Below, piece by piece: positions 23,601 to 38,600 of a stretch of DNA of 64,000 nt (the first letter of the stretch is position 1; each line of letters begins with the position of its first letter). Origin of the DNA: Ascidia mentula. Lineage: Eukaryota > Chordata > Ascidiacea > Phlebobranchia > Ascidiidae. The position numbers were made by a program, and so were the translations under genes. The notes under the pieces were generated by a model, which saw only the letters and a list, made by a program, of their open reading frames with translations, searched no databases and had not been told where the DNA came from. The stretch lies in contig OX387202.1 in assembly GCA_947561715.1 (NCBI GenBank), forward strand, positions 930,001 to 994,000, given 5' to 3'.

Positions 23601-26600
23601 TTGGTGAATTTATTCGTTAAGCTCAGTTAGTTGGAGAAAGAACCCAAATTACACATGGCTCCAGCTTAGTAACACGTTTGTTACGTTGGTCACAGTTATA
23701 TGCTTGCAATGCCACGAGACGAAATAACGGTGTTATGCTATGAAAACTGAAACATATGTTTTGCGGCGATACATGCGCCTGTTTGATTTGGTTTTAACTT
23801 GGTGTAAGGTTAAAAAAATATTTAGAAATAAATAAAGATATGAATAAATACACATTTTCGTATTCAATGAAAATTGTAACAAAAATATTGTGTTTTTGAA
23901 TATAAAGTTGCCCGATGCAAGTAAATTTTAAGTTGGTCAATAGTTATTGCTTGGGAGTCCGGACCTACTGGATCCCATTCTCCTTAACCTACACACAACC
24001 TTGTATGTTGGTATCAACAGCTTAATATGTGGACGTATTAACAACAAATACACTGTTTCCATTCAAAAACAAACATAGCCTACATTTAAACCATGGGGTG
24101 TACAACAAGAATTGCAGTTTTAACACAAAATTATTTAACTTATCAAAATTACTTCTGTGTTTAAACGAATGTAAATCATCCAAGTGTGTCATGATCCTAA
24201 AACGTTTGGAAACCACTGGTCTAACATACAACTTACTGGTTTCTCAAGTTGTGATATGGAATTTGCAATCTTACAGATTCCACCACTTGTCATCTTACAA
24301 TCCCGCAGAGACAGATTTTCAATCCACTGAATACATGAAGCAATAGCAGATGCACTTTCATCATCAACTGTGTTGCAATCAAGATTCAACGACGTCATCT
24401 GAAACAAATTAAAAATTGCTGGAATCAGTTTTTATGTCAACAATATCATTGTATCAATTATGACATCACAGAGGCAGAACAATCATTTCGTGAATTTAAT
24501 CGTTAAGCTCAGTCAGTTGGAGAAAGAACCCAAATTACACATGGCTCCAGCTCAGTAACACGTTTGTTACGTTGGTCACAGTTATATGCTTGCAATGCCA
24601 AGAGACGAAGTAACTGTGTTATGCTATGAAAACTGAAACATATGTTTTGTGGTGGTTCATGCGCCTGTTTTATTTGGTTTTAAGTTGAAGTAAGGTTAAC
24701 AAAAATATTTAGAAACAATTAAAGATATGAATAAATACACATTTTCGTATTCAATGAAAATTGTAACAAAAATATTATGTTTTTTAATATAAAGTAGCCC
24801 GATGCAAGTAAATTTTAAGTTAGCCAATAGTTATTGCTTGGGAGTCCGGACCTACTGGATCCCACTTTCCTAAACCTACACACAACCTTGTATGTTGGTA
24901 TAAACTGCTCAATATGTAGGGGTTTTAACAGCAAATACACTGTTTCCATTTAAAAACAAACATAGCCTACATTTAAACCATGGGGTGTACAACCAGCATT
25001 GCAGTTTTAACACAAAATTATTTGACACACTAAAATTACTTTTGTGTTTGAACGAATGTAAATCATTTAAGGGTGTGTAGCAACACGCATGTTTTCCTAC
25101 TTAATTCTTCTCACATTTAGAACACATACGGACCAAAGGATGCAGGCGGAGTTAAGCTTTCCTGCAGGAAAGCTCCCAGAAGCTTTCTGGCATCTTGTTG
25201 GACAACACATTTTTTTTGACACTTTGTTGTAAAACGCCCATTTCGTAATCCTTCGACAGTCAAGTCTAGTCTAGTCTCTTAGTCGCTCGTACTCTCTCGG
25301 CCCTGTTGTTATTCTCGCCTTCACGCTGTAACGTTCGCACGTTCTTTTAAATAGTTAAACTGCTGTTATTCAGTCACATGTTAAACACGCTTGAAACAAA
25401 TTAAACTTAAGCCACCTGGTATTGCAATCGTGTCTTTCCATTAATAAACAAGTCTGTCACGGAGTCGAATTTAGTATTAACAGCGAGAACATGCAAGCAG
25501 ACTTTAGCTTCAGTTATAGCAGTGACTGGGAATTCAAGTTTTAAACAATAAAATATTATCAAAATGTTTCGAAAAAACAGATGACGATGATTTTTTTCGC
25601 TTTGATACTGAACTCCACCTTTTAATAAATGCAATTTGTATTCAGATTAAATTTGGACAAACTGTTGTTGCACAGTTTTGGATACAAGCATTCTGCATAC
25701 TTATTATATCCACATCACAAATAGATAACATATGCTGAGTGCTGAGTGGCCTCTGGCCAATGTCCTTTCAGAAAGACTTCACAAATTCAGTTAATATACC
25801 TTCTGTTTTATTGCTTCAGCCACTTCTTGTATCGCATCCCCATTAACATATCTCATGGTAAGTTTAAGTGTTGGAGGAAATAAATGTAAAACACATGAAA
25901 AAGCAAAAGCTTCTTCATCACCATTCACTGTAAGCTGGTTTGGAATGGAATCAATCTGGTAAAAAACATGTGAGTTTACACAAAGTTGTTCAATCAATCA
26001 ATATGGATATTTACAAAAAGATGGTTTTGATAAAGTAAAGCATTTGTTAACACAAATAACTCGATATAGTTTTATTATAATTCAACTAAAAACATCTCAC
26101 AACAAATTAACCTTGAGTAAAATCCAGATTTACAGATAAGATTCTTAGAACAATGCTTACAAACCTCAAATACTGAATCAACAAATTTGGTTGTTATGTC
26201 CTCTTTCTTTGCTAACGTCTGAAAAAAACAAAATATTCATTGTTAAAAAACACATGTTGACAAACTGCATTGTTAACATAGAATGTAAAATGAAAGAGAA
26301 AGTTTCTCCAATTTCTAAAAATATTTTGTGTACTTGGTTCAATATTTCAACTACAATAATAATTCCATCATTAAATGTGGTTTCAACTTGTTCATGTCAA
26401 AATATTAAATGCTTGTAACCTTTGAAAAGCAAGGGATAAGATCACATTTTCCAATTTTATGGATGCCCATTCTTGATATTCTGAACTTGGATGTATAAAG
26501 TTTTTTAACATTTTTGTGGACTGCTTTATTCATGATCAATGGTAACTGAGATTTTGAAACCAGATTTCCACTGATATCCCAAGATTCCATCTGTAATGAT

Positions 26601-29600
26601 TAAAATAAGTGGTTTTACATAAGAAACAATTTAAAAAGCCCAAAACAGGGTCTTGCTCTTGATGAAAAGGGGTGACAAAAACTTTTGGGAATACTTTTCA
26701 ACATTAAATTCCAGTGAACAACTGTTCCCACACAAAAAATAACCACCTTAATTACCAAGTTTAGTAAATAAATATCACACGAAAATTAATATAGTTTAGT
26801 TCGGAAGAAGGCCACAAGCTGATTCTTTTTGTTTTTTTGATTTTAGAAAAAAAAACAACAATAATTTCTAGTTTATGGAATATCTGTACATCTAAAAATA
26901 TGCCTAACCACTTTGATCTGATTTATTCTCAGTTCCGATATTAAGTTTAGAACCAAACCTTGCTAACTGGATTTAAACATTCCTAAATTTGTTGAATTAA
27001 ACTTAAATCTTGTGGTTCAAAAAATTGCTGGAATCAGTTTTAATGTGAACAATATCATTGCATCAATTATGATATCACAGAGGCAGAACAATCACTTGGA
27101 GAATTTAATATTTGAGCTACGGTAGCTCAGTCAGTTAGAGAAAGAACCTGAATTGCACATGGCTCCAAATTAGTAACACCTTTGTGACTTTGGTTACAGT
27201 TATATGCACGGAATGCCACGAGACAAGGTAACTGCTTTATGCTATGGAAACTGAAACATACGTTTTGAGGTGGTACATGCGCCTGTTTTATTTGGTTTTA
27301 AGTTGAAGTAAGGTTAAAAAAATATTTAGAAACAAATAAAGATATGAATAAATACACATTTTCGTATTCAATGAAAATTGTAAAAAAAATACTGTGTTTT
27401 TTAGCATAAAGTTGCCCGATGCAAGTAAATTTTAAGTTAGTCAATAGTTATTGCTTGGGATTCCGGACCTACTGGATCCCACTCCCTTAAACCTACACAC
27501 AACCTTGTATGTTGGTATCAATAGCTTAATATGTGGGCGTATTAACAGCAAATACACTGTTTCCATTCAAAAACAGACATAGCCTACATTTAAACCATGG
27601 GGTGTACAACCAGCATTGCAGTTTTAACACAAAATTATTTAACACACTAAAATTACTTTTGTGTTTAAACGAATGTAAATCATCCAAGTGTGTCATGATC
27701 CTAAAACGTTTGGAAACCACTGGTCTAACATACAACTTACTGGTTTCTTAAGTTGTGATATGGAATTTGCAATCTTACAGATTCCACCACTTGTCATCTT
27801 ACAACCCCGCAGAGACAGATTCTCAATCCACTGAATACATGAAGCAATAGCAGATGCACTTTCATCATCAACTGTGTTGCAATCAAGATTCAACGACGTC
27901 ATCTGAAATAAATGAAAAATTGCTGGAATCAGTTTTATGTCAACAATATCATTGTATCAGTTATGACATCACAGAGGCAGAACAATCATTTGGTGAATTT
28001 ATTCGTTAAGCTCAGTTAGTTGGAGAAAGAACCCAAATTACACATGGCTCCAGCTTAGTAACATGTTTGTTACGTTGATCACAGTTATATGCTGGCAATG
28101 CCAAGAGACAAAGTGACTGTGTTATGCTATGAAAACTGAAACATATGTTTTGCGGCGATACATGCGCCTGTTTTATTTGGTTTTAACTTGAAGTAAGGTT
28201 AAAAAATATTTAGAAACAAATAAAGATATGAATAAATACACATTTTCGTATTCAATGAAAATTGTAACAAAAATATTATGTTTTTTAGCATAAAGTTGCC
28301 CGATGCAAGTAAATTTTAAGTTGGTCAATAGTTATTGCTTGGGAGTCCGGACCTACTGGATCCCATTCTCCTAAACCTACACACAACCTTGTATGTTGGT
28401 ATCAACAGCTTAATATGTGGGCGTTTTAACAACAAATACACTGTATTCATTTAAAAACAAACATATCCTACATTTAAACCATGGGGTGTACAACAAGAAT
28501 TGTAGTTTTAACACAAAATTATTTAACTTATCAAATTACTTCTGTGTTTAAACGAATGTAAATCATCCAAGTGTGTCGTGATCCTAAAATGTTTGGAAAC
28601 CACTGGTCTAACATACAACTTACTGGTTTCTCAAGTTGTGATATGGAATTTGCAACCTTACAGATTCCACCACTTGTCATCTTACAAACCCGCAGAGACA
28701 GATTCTCAATCCACTGAATACATGAAGCGATAGCAGATGCACTTTCATCATCAACTGTGTTGCAATCAAGTTTCAACGACGTCATCTGAAATAAATGAAA
28801 AATTGCTGGAATCAGTTTTATGTCAACAATATCATTGTATCAGTTATGACATCACAGAGGCAGAACAATCATTTGGTGAATTTATTCGTTAAGCTCAGTT
28901 AGTTGGAGAAAGAACCCAAATTACACATGGCTCCAGCTTAGTAACACGTTTGTTACGTTGGTCACAGTTATATGCTGGCAATGCCAAGAGACAAAGTGAC
29001 TCTGTTATGCTATGAAAACTGAAACATATGTTTTGCGGCGATACATGCGCCTGTTTTATTTGGTTTTAACTTGAAGTAAGGTTAAAAAATATTTAGAAAC
29101 AAATAAAGATATGAATAAATACACATTTTCGTATTCAATGAAAATTGTAAAAAAAATATTGTGTTGTTAAATATAAAGTTGCCCGATGCAAGTAAATTTT
29201 AAGTTAGTCAATAGTTATTGCTTGGGAGTCCGGACCTACTGGATCCCATTCCCTTAAACCTACACACAACCTTGTATGTTGGCATCAACAGCTTAATATG
29301 AAGGGGTTTTAACAACAAAAACACTGTTTTCCACACAAAAAGATAACATATACTGAGTGCTGAGCCTTTGGCCAACGCCGTTCCAGAAAGACTTTACAAA
29401 TTCAGCTAATATACCTTCTGTTTTATTGCTGCAGCCACTTCTTGTATCGAGCAGTTACCAACATATATCATGGCAAGTTTAAGTGTTGGAGGAAATAAAT
29501 GTAAAACACATGACAAAGCACAAGCTTCTTCATCACCAAAAACTGCAAGCTTGTTTGGAATGGAATCAATCTGGTAAAATAATCTTAGTTTACATAAAGT

Positions 29601-32600
29601 TGTTCAATCAATCAATATGGATATTCACAAAAAAATGGTTTTGATAAAGTAAAGCATTTGTTAACACAAATAACTCGATATAGTTTTATTATAATTCAAC
29701 TCAAAACATATCTCAACAAATTAACCTAGAGTAAAATCCAGATTTACAGATAAGTTTCTTAGAACAACGCTTACAAACCTCAAATACTGAATCAACAAAT
29801 TTGGTTGTTATGTCCTCTTTCTTTGCTAACGTCTGAAAAAAACAAAATATTCATTGTCAAAAAACACATGTTGACAAACTGCATTGTTAACATAGAATGT
29901 AAAATGAAAAAGAAAGTTTCTCCAATTTCTAAAAATAATTTGTGTAGTTTGTTCACTATTTCAACTACAATAGTAATTCCATCATTAAATGTGGTTTCAA
30001 CTTGTTCATGTCAAAATATTAAATGCTGGTAACCTTTGAAAAGCAAGGGATAAGATCACATTTTCCAATATTATGGATGCCCTTTTCTGATATTCTAAAC
30101 TTGGATGTATAAAGTTTGTTAACATTTTTGTGGACTGCTTCATTCATGATCAATGGTAACTGAGATTTTGAAACCAGATTTCCACTGATATCCAAACATT
30201 CCATCTGTAATGGTTGAAATAAGTGGTTTTACATAAGAAACATTCAAAAAGCCCAAAACAGGGTCTTGCTCTTGATGAAAAGGGGTCACAAAAACTTTTG
30301 GGAATACTTTTCAACATTAAATTCCAGTGAACAACTGTTCCCACACAAAAAATAACCACCTTAATTACGAAGTTTAGTAAATAAACATCACACGAAAATT
30401 AATATAGTTTAGTTCGGAAGAAGGCCACAAGCTGATTCTTTTTGTTTTTTGGATTTTAGAAAAAAAAACAACAATAATTTCTTGTTTATGGAATATCTGT
30501 ACATCAAAAAATATGCCTAACCACTTTGATCTGATTTATTCTCAGTTCCGAAATTGAGTTTAGAACCAAACCTTGCTAACTGGATTTAAACATTCCTAAA
30601 TTTGTTGAATCAAACTTAAATCTTGCGGTTCAAAAAATTGCTGGAATCAGTTTTAATGTGAACAATATCATTGTATCAATGATGATATCACAGAGGCAGA
30701 ACAATCACTTGGAGAATTTAATCGTTGAGCTACGGTAGCTCAGTCAGTTAGAGAAAGAACCTGAATTGCACATGGCTCCAAATTAGTAACACCTTTGTGA
30801 CTTTGGTTACAGTTATATGCACGGAATGCCACGAGACAAGGTAACTGCTTTATGCTATGGAAACTGAAACATATGTTTTGAGGAGGTACATGCGCCTGTT
30901 TTATTTGGTTTTAAGTTGAAGTAAGGTTGAAAAAATATTTAGAAACAAATAAAGATATGAATAAATACACATTTTCGTATTTCATGAAAATTGTAACAAA
31001 AATACTGTGTTTTTTAGCATAAAGTTGCCCGATGCAAGTAAATTTTAAGTTAGTCAATAGTTATTGCTTGGGATTCCGGACCTACTGGATCCCACTCCCT
31101 TAAACCTACACACAACCTTGTATGTTGGTATCAATAGCTTAATATGTGGACGTATTAACAACAAATACACTGTTTCCATTCAAAAACAAAATAGCCTACA
31201 TTTAAACCATGGGGTGTACAACCAGCATTGCAGTTTTAACACAAAATTATTTAACACACTAAAATTACTTTTGTGTTTAAACGAATGTAAATCATCCAAG
31301 TGTGTCATGATCCTAAAACGTTTGGAAACCACTGGTCTAACATACAACTTACTGGTTTCTCAAGTTGTGATATGGAATTCACAATCTTACAGATTCCACC
31401 ACTTGTCATCGGACAACCCCGCAGAGACAGATTCTCAATCCACTGAATGCATGAAGCAATAGCAGATGCACTTTCATCATCAACTGTGTTGCAATCAAGA
31501 TTCAACGATGTCATCTGAAATAAATGAAATATTGCTGGAATCAGTTTTTATGTCAACAATATCATTGTATCAATTATGACATCACAGAGACAGAACAATC
31601 ATTTGGTGAATTTAATCGTTGAGCTCAATTAGTTGGAGAAAGAACCCAAATTACACATGGCTCCAGCTTAGTAACACGTTTGTTACGTTGGTCACAGTTA
31701 TATGCTTGCAATGCCAAGAGACAAAGTAACTGTGTTATGCTATGAAAACTGAAACATATGTTTTGTGGCGATACATGCGCCTGTTTTATTTGGTTTTAAG
31801 TTGAAGTAAGGTTAAAAAAATATTTAGAAACAAATAAAGATATGAATAAATACACATTTTCGTATTCAATGAAAATTGTAACAAAAATATTATGTTTTTT
31901 GGTATAAAGTTGCCCGTTGCAAGTAAATTTTGAGTTGGTCAATAGTTATTGCTTGGGAGTCCGGACCTACTGGATCCCACTCTCCTAAACCTACACACAA
32001 CCTTGTATGTTGGTATCAACAGCTTAATATGTGGGCGTTTTAACAACAAATACACTGTATTTGTTTAAAAACAAACATAGTCTACATTTAAACCATGGGG
32101 TGTACAACCAGCATTGCAGTTTTAACACAAAATTATTTAACTTATCAAAATTACTTCTGTGTTTAAACGAATGTAAATCATCCAAGTGTGTCGTGATCCT
32201 AAAATGTTTGGAAACCACTGGTCTAACATACAACTTACTGGTTTCTCAAGTTGTGATATGGAATTTGCAACCTTACAGATTCCACCACTTCTCATCTTAC
32301 AATACCGCAGAGACAGATTCTCAATCCACTGAATACATGAAGCAATAGCAGATGCACTTTCATCATCAACTGTGTTGCAATCAAGATTCAACGATGACAT
32401 CTGAAACAAATGAAAAATTGCTGGAATCAGTTTTTATGTCAACAATATCATTGTATCAATTATGACATCACAGAGGCAGAACAATCATTTGGTGAATTTA
32501 TTCGTTAAGCTCAGTTAGTTGGAGAAAGAACCCAAATTACACATGGCTCCAGCTTAGTAACACGTTTGTTACATTGATCACAGTTATATGCTGGCAATGC

Positions 32601-35600
32601 CAAGAGACAAAGTGACTGTGTTATGCTATGAAAACTGAAACATATGTTTTGCGGCGATACATGCGCCTGTTTTATTTGGTTTTAACTTGGAGTAAGGTTA
32701 AAAAAATATTTAGAAACAAATAAAGATATGAATAAATACACATTTTCGTATTCAATGAAAATTGTAAAAAAAATATTGTGTTGTTAAATATAAAGTTGCC
32801 CGATGCAAGTAAATTTTAAGTTAGTCAATAGTTATTGCATGGGAGTCCGGACCTACTGGATCCCACTCTCCTAAACCTACACACAACCTTGTATGTTGGT
32901 ATAAACTGCTTAATATGTAGGGGTTTTAACAGCAAATACACTGTTTCCATTTAAAAACAAACATAGCCTACATTTAAACCATGGGGTGTACAACCAGCAT
33001 TGCAGTTTTAACACAAAATTATTTAACTTATCAAAATTACTTCTGTGTTTAAACGAATGTAAATCATCCAAGTGTGTCGTGATCCTAAAATATTTGGAAA
33101 CCACTGGTCTAACATACAACTTACTGGTTTCTCAAGTTGTGATATGGAATTTGCAACCTTACAGATTCCACCACTTGTCATCTTACAACCCCGCAGAGAC
33201 AGATTCTCAATCCACTGAATACATGAAGCAATAGCAGATGCACTTTCATCATCAACTGTGTTCCCATCAAGATTCAACGACGTCATCTGAAACAAATGAA
33301 AAATTGCTGGAATCAGTTTTTATGTCAACAATATCATTGTATCAATTATGACATCACAGAGGCAGAACAATTATTTCGTGAATTTAATCGTTAAGCTCAG
33401 TCAGTTGGAGAAAGAACCCAAATTACACATGGCTCCAGCTCAGTAACACGTTTGTTACGTCGGTCACAGTTATATGCTGGCAATGCCAAGAGACAAAGTG
33501 ACTGTGTTATGCTATGAAAACTGAAACATATGTTTTGTGGTGGTACATGCGCCTGTTTTATTTGGTTTTAACTTGAAGTAAGGTTGAAAAAATATTTAGA
33601 AACAAATAAAGATATGAATAAATACACATTTTCGTATTCAAAAAAAATTGTAACAAAAATATTGTGTTTTTAAATATAAAGTAGCCCGATGCAAGTAAAT
33701 TTTTTGAGTTAGTCAATAGTTATTGCTTGGGAGTCCGGACCTACTGAATCCCACTCACCTAAACCTACACACAACCTTATATGTTGGTGTCAACAGCTTA
33801 ATATGTGGGGGTTTTAACAACAAATACACTGTATTTATTTAAAAACAAACATATCCTACATTTAAACCATGGGTGTACAACCAGCATTGCAGTTTTAACA
33901 CAAAATTATTTAACTTATCAAAATTACTTCTGTGTTTAAACGAATGTAAATCATCCAAGTGTGTCCTGATCCTAAAACGTTTGGAAACCACTGGTCTAAC
34001 ATACAACTTACTGGTTTCTCAAGTTGTGATATGGAATTTGCAATCTTACAGATTCCACCACTTGTCATCTTACAACCCCGCAGAGACAGATTCTCAATCC
34101 ACTGAATACATGAAGCAATAGCAGATGCACTTTCATCATCAACTGTGTTCCAATCAAGATTCAACGACGTCATCTGAAATAAATGAAAAATTGCTGGAAT
34201 CAGTTTTTATGTCAACAATATCATTGTATCAATTATGACATCACAGAGACAGAACAATCATTTGGTGAATTTATTCGTTAAGCTCAGTTAGTTGGAGAAA
34301 GAACCCAAATTACACATGGCTCCAGCTCAGTAACACGTTTGTTACGTTGGTCACAGTTATATGCTGGGAATGCCACAAGACGAAGTAACTGTGTTATGCT
34401 ATGAAAACTGAAACATATGTTTTGTGGTGGTACATGCGTCTGTTTTATTTGGTTTTAACTTGAAGTAAGGTTAAAAAAATATTTAGAAACAAATAAAGAT
34501 ATGAATAAATACACATTTTCGTATTCAATGAAAATTGTAACAAAAATATTATGTTTTTTAATATAAAGTTGCCCGCTGCAAGTAAATTTTAAGTTAGTCA
34601 ATAGTTATTGCTTGGGAGTCCGGACCTACTGGATCCCACTCCCTTAAACCTACACACAACCTTGTATGTTGGTATCAACAGCTTAATATGTAGGCGTTTT
34701 AACAACAAATACACTGTTTCCATTTAAAAACAAACATAGCCTACATTTAAACCATGGGTGCACAACCAGCATTGCAGTTTTAACACAAAATTATTTAACT
34801 TATCAAAATTACTTCTGTGTTTAAACGAATGTAAATCATCCAAGTGTGTCGTGACCCTAAAATGTTTGGAAACCACTGGTCTAACATACAACTTACTGGT
34901 TTCTCAAGTTGTGATATGGAATTTGCAATCTTACAGATTCCACCACTTGTCATCTTACAATCCCGCAGAGACAGATTTTCAATCCACTGAATACATGAAG
35001 CAATAGCAGATGCACTTTCATCATCAACTGTGTTCCCATCAAGTTTCAACGACGTCATCTGATACAAATGAAAAATTGCTGGAATCAGTTTTTATGTCAA
35101 CAATATCATTGTATCAATTATGACATCACAGAGGCAGAACAATCATTTGGTGAATTTAATCGTTAAGCTCAGTTACTTGGAGAAAGAACCCAAATTACAC
35201 ATGGCTCCAGCTTAGTAACATGTTTGTTACGTTGATCACAGTTATATGCTGGCAATGCCAAGAGACAAAGTGACTGTGTTATGCTATGAAAACTGAAACA
35301 TATGTTTTGCGGCGATACATGCGCCTGTTTTATTTGGTTTTAACTTGAAGTAAGGTTAAAAAATATTTAGAAACAAATAAAGATATGAATAAATACACAT
35401 TTTCGTATTCAATGAAAATTGTAACAAAAATATTATGTTTTTTAGCATAAAGTTGCCCGATGCAAGTAAATTTTAAGTTAGTCAATAGTTATTGCTTGGG
35501 AGTCCGGACCTACTGGATCCCACTCCCCTAAACCTACACACAACCTTGTATGTTGGTGTCAACAGCTTAATATGTGGGCGTTTTAACAACAAATACACTG

Positions 35601-38600
35601 TATTCATTTAAAAACAAACATAGCCTACATTTAAACCATGGGGTGTACAACCAGCATTGCAGTTTTAACACAAAATTATTTGACACACTAAAATTACTTT
35701 TGTGTTTAAACGAATGAAAATAATTTAAGTGTGTGTTGCAACATGCATGTTTTCCTACTTAATTCTTCTCACATTTAGAACACATACGGACCAAAGGATG
35801 CAGGCGGAGTTAAGCTTTCCTGCAGGAAAGCTCCCAGAAGCTTTCTGGCATCTTGTTGGACAACACATTTTTTTTGACACTTTGTTGTAAAACGCCCATT
35901 TCGTAATCCTTCGACAGTCAAGTCTAGTCTAGTCTCTCAGTCGCTCAAACTCTCTCGGCCCTGTTGTTATTCTCGCCTTCACGCTGTAACGTTCGCACGT
36001 TCTTTTAAATAGTTAAACTGCTGTTATTCAGTCACATGTTAAACACGCTTGAAACAAATTAAACTTCAGCCACCTGGTATTGCAATCCTGTCTTTCCATT
36101 AATAAACAAGTCTGTCACGGAGTCGAATTTAGTATTAACAGCGAGAACATGCAAGCAGACTTTAGCTTCAGTTATAGCAGTGACTGGGAATTCAAGTTTT
36201 AAACAATAAAATATTATCAAAATGTTTTGAAAAAACAGATGATGATGATTTTTTTCGCTTTAATACTGAATTCCACCTTTCAATAAAAGCAATTTGTTTG
36301 CAGATTAAATTTGGACAAACTGTTGTTGCACAGTTTTGGATACAAGCATTCTGCATACTTATTATATCCACATCACAAATAGATAACATATGCTGAGTGC
36401 TGAGTGGCCTCTGGCCAACGCCTTTTCAGGAAGACTTTACAAATTCAGCTAATATACCTTCTGTTTTATTGCTGCAGCCACTTCTTGTATCGCATTCCCA
36501 TTAACATTTCTCATGGTAAGTTTAAGTGTTGGAGGAAATAAATGTAAAACCCATGACAAAGCAAAAGGTTCTTCATTACCAAACACTGTAAGCTGGTTTG
36601 GAATGGAATCAATCTGGTAAAAAAATCTTAGTTTACATAAAGTTGTTCAATCAATAAATATTGATATTTACAAAAAGATGGTTTTGATAAAGTAAAGCAT
36701 TTGTTAACACAGATAACTGGATATAGTTTTATTATAATTCAACTAAAAACGTATCTCAATAAATTAACCTTGAGTAAAATCCAGATTTACAGATAAGTTT
36801 CTTAGCACAACGCTTACAAACCTCAAATACTGAATCAACAAACATCGTTGTCATGTCCTCTTTCTTTGCTAACATCTGAAAAAAATGAAATAATCATTGT
36901 CAAAAAACACATGTTGACAAACTGCATTGTTAACATAGAATGTAAAATGAAACAGAAAGATTCTCCAATTTCTAAAAGTATTCTGTGTAGTTTGTTCACT
37001 ATTTCAACTACAATAATAATTCCACCATTAAATGTGGTTTCAACTTGTTCATGTCAAAATATTAAATGCTTGTAACCTTTGAAAAGCAGGGGATAAGATC
37101 ACATTTTCCAATTTTACGGATGCCCCATTCTGATATTCCAAACTTGGATGTATACAATTTGTTAACATTTTTGTGGACTGCTTTATTCATGATCAATGGT
37201 AACTGAGATTTTGAAACCAGATTTCCACTGATATCCAAAGATTCCATCTGTAATGATTAAAATAAGTGGTTTTCCACCCAAAACAGTGTCTTGCTTTTGA
37301 TGAAAAGGGGTGACAAAAACTTTTGGGAATACTTTTCAAAATTAAATTCCAGTGAACAACTGTTCCCATGCAAAAAATAACCACCCTAATTACCAAGTCT
37401 AGTAAATAAACATCCCACGAAAATTCATATAGTTTAGTTCGGGAGAAGGCCACATGCTGATTCTTTTTGTTTTTTTGGTTTTAGAAAAAACAACAATAAT
37501 TTCTAGTTTATGGAATATCTGTACATAAAAAAATATGCCTAACCACTTTGATCTTATTTATTCTCAGTTCCGAAATTGAGTTTAGTACCTTGCTAACTGG
37601 ATTTAAACATTCCTAAATTTGTTGTATAAAAAAAGTCTTGTGTTAAACTGAGGAATGTATGGAAGAGATATCAGTATGGATTTCAAAATATTGGAGAACA
37701 AATGGTCTAACATACAACTTACTGGTTTCTCAAGTTGTGATATGGAATTTGCAATCTTACAGATTCCACCACTTGTCACCTTACAACGCTCCAGAGACAG
37801 ATTCTCAATCCACTGAATGCATGAAGCAATAGCAGATGCACTTTCATCATCAACTGTGTTCCAATCAAGATTCAACGACGTCATCTGATACAAATGAAAA
37901 ATTGTTGGAATCAGTTTTTATGTCAACAATTCATTGTATCAATTATGACATCACAGAGGCAGAACAATCACTTGGTGAATTTAATCTTTGAGCCATGGTA
38001 GCTCAGTCAGTTAGAGAAAGAACCTGAATTGCACATGGCTCCAAATTAGTAACACCTTTGTGACTTTGGTCACAGTTATATGCTTGGAATGCCACAAGAC
38101 AAAGTAACTGTGTTATGCCATGAAAACTGAAACACATGTTTTGCGGTGGTACATGCGCCTGTTTTATTTGGTTTTAAGTTGAAGTGAGGTTAAAAAAATA
38201 TTTAGAAACAAATAAAGATATGAATATTTATCATTTATTCATTCAAATACACATTTTCGTAAACAAACAAAATTTTTGTGTTTTTCAGGATAAAGCGGCC
38301 CGATTCAAGTAAATTTTAAGCCATCCAATAATTATTGCTTGGGAGTCCGGACCTACTGGATCCCACTCCCCTAAACCTTCACACAACCTTGTATGTTGGT
38401 ATCAACAGCTTAATATGTAGGGATCTGAACAGCAAATAAACTGGTTGTTTTTAAAAACAAACATAGCCTTCATTTAAACCATGAGGTGTGCAAGCAGCAT
38501 TGCAGTGTTAAAGCCGTATTTCACAATGAAATCATGAAAATTGAGCTTTAGAGGTCTTTCGCCTTCATGCACCTGGTGACAGTTTCTCTTGTTTGCCAAA

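Noticed and set aside
23143-35006. Repeated plus-strand frames of about 80-105 codons over the LRR units (for example 23143-23460, 32031-32348)
   Set aside because: They lie opposite the LRR exons and adjacent intron and exist only because the unit is repeated; the minus strand has splice sites and an LRR pattern.
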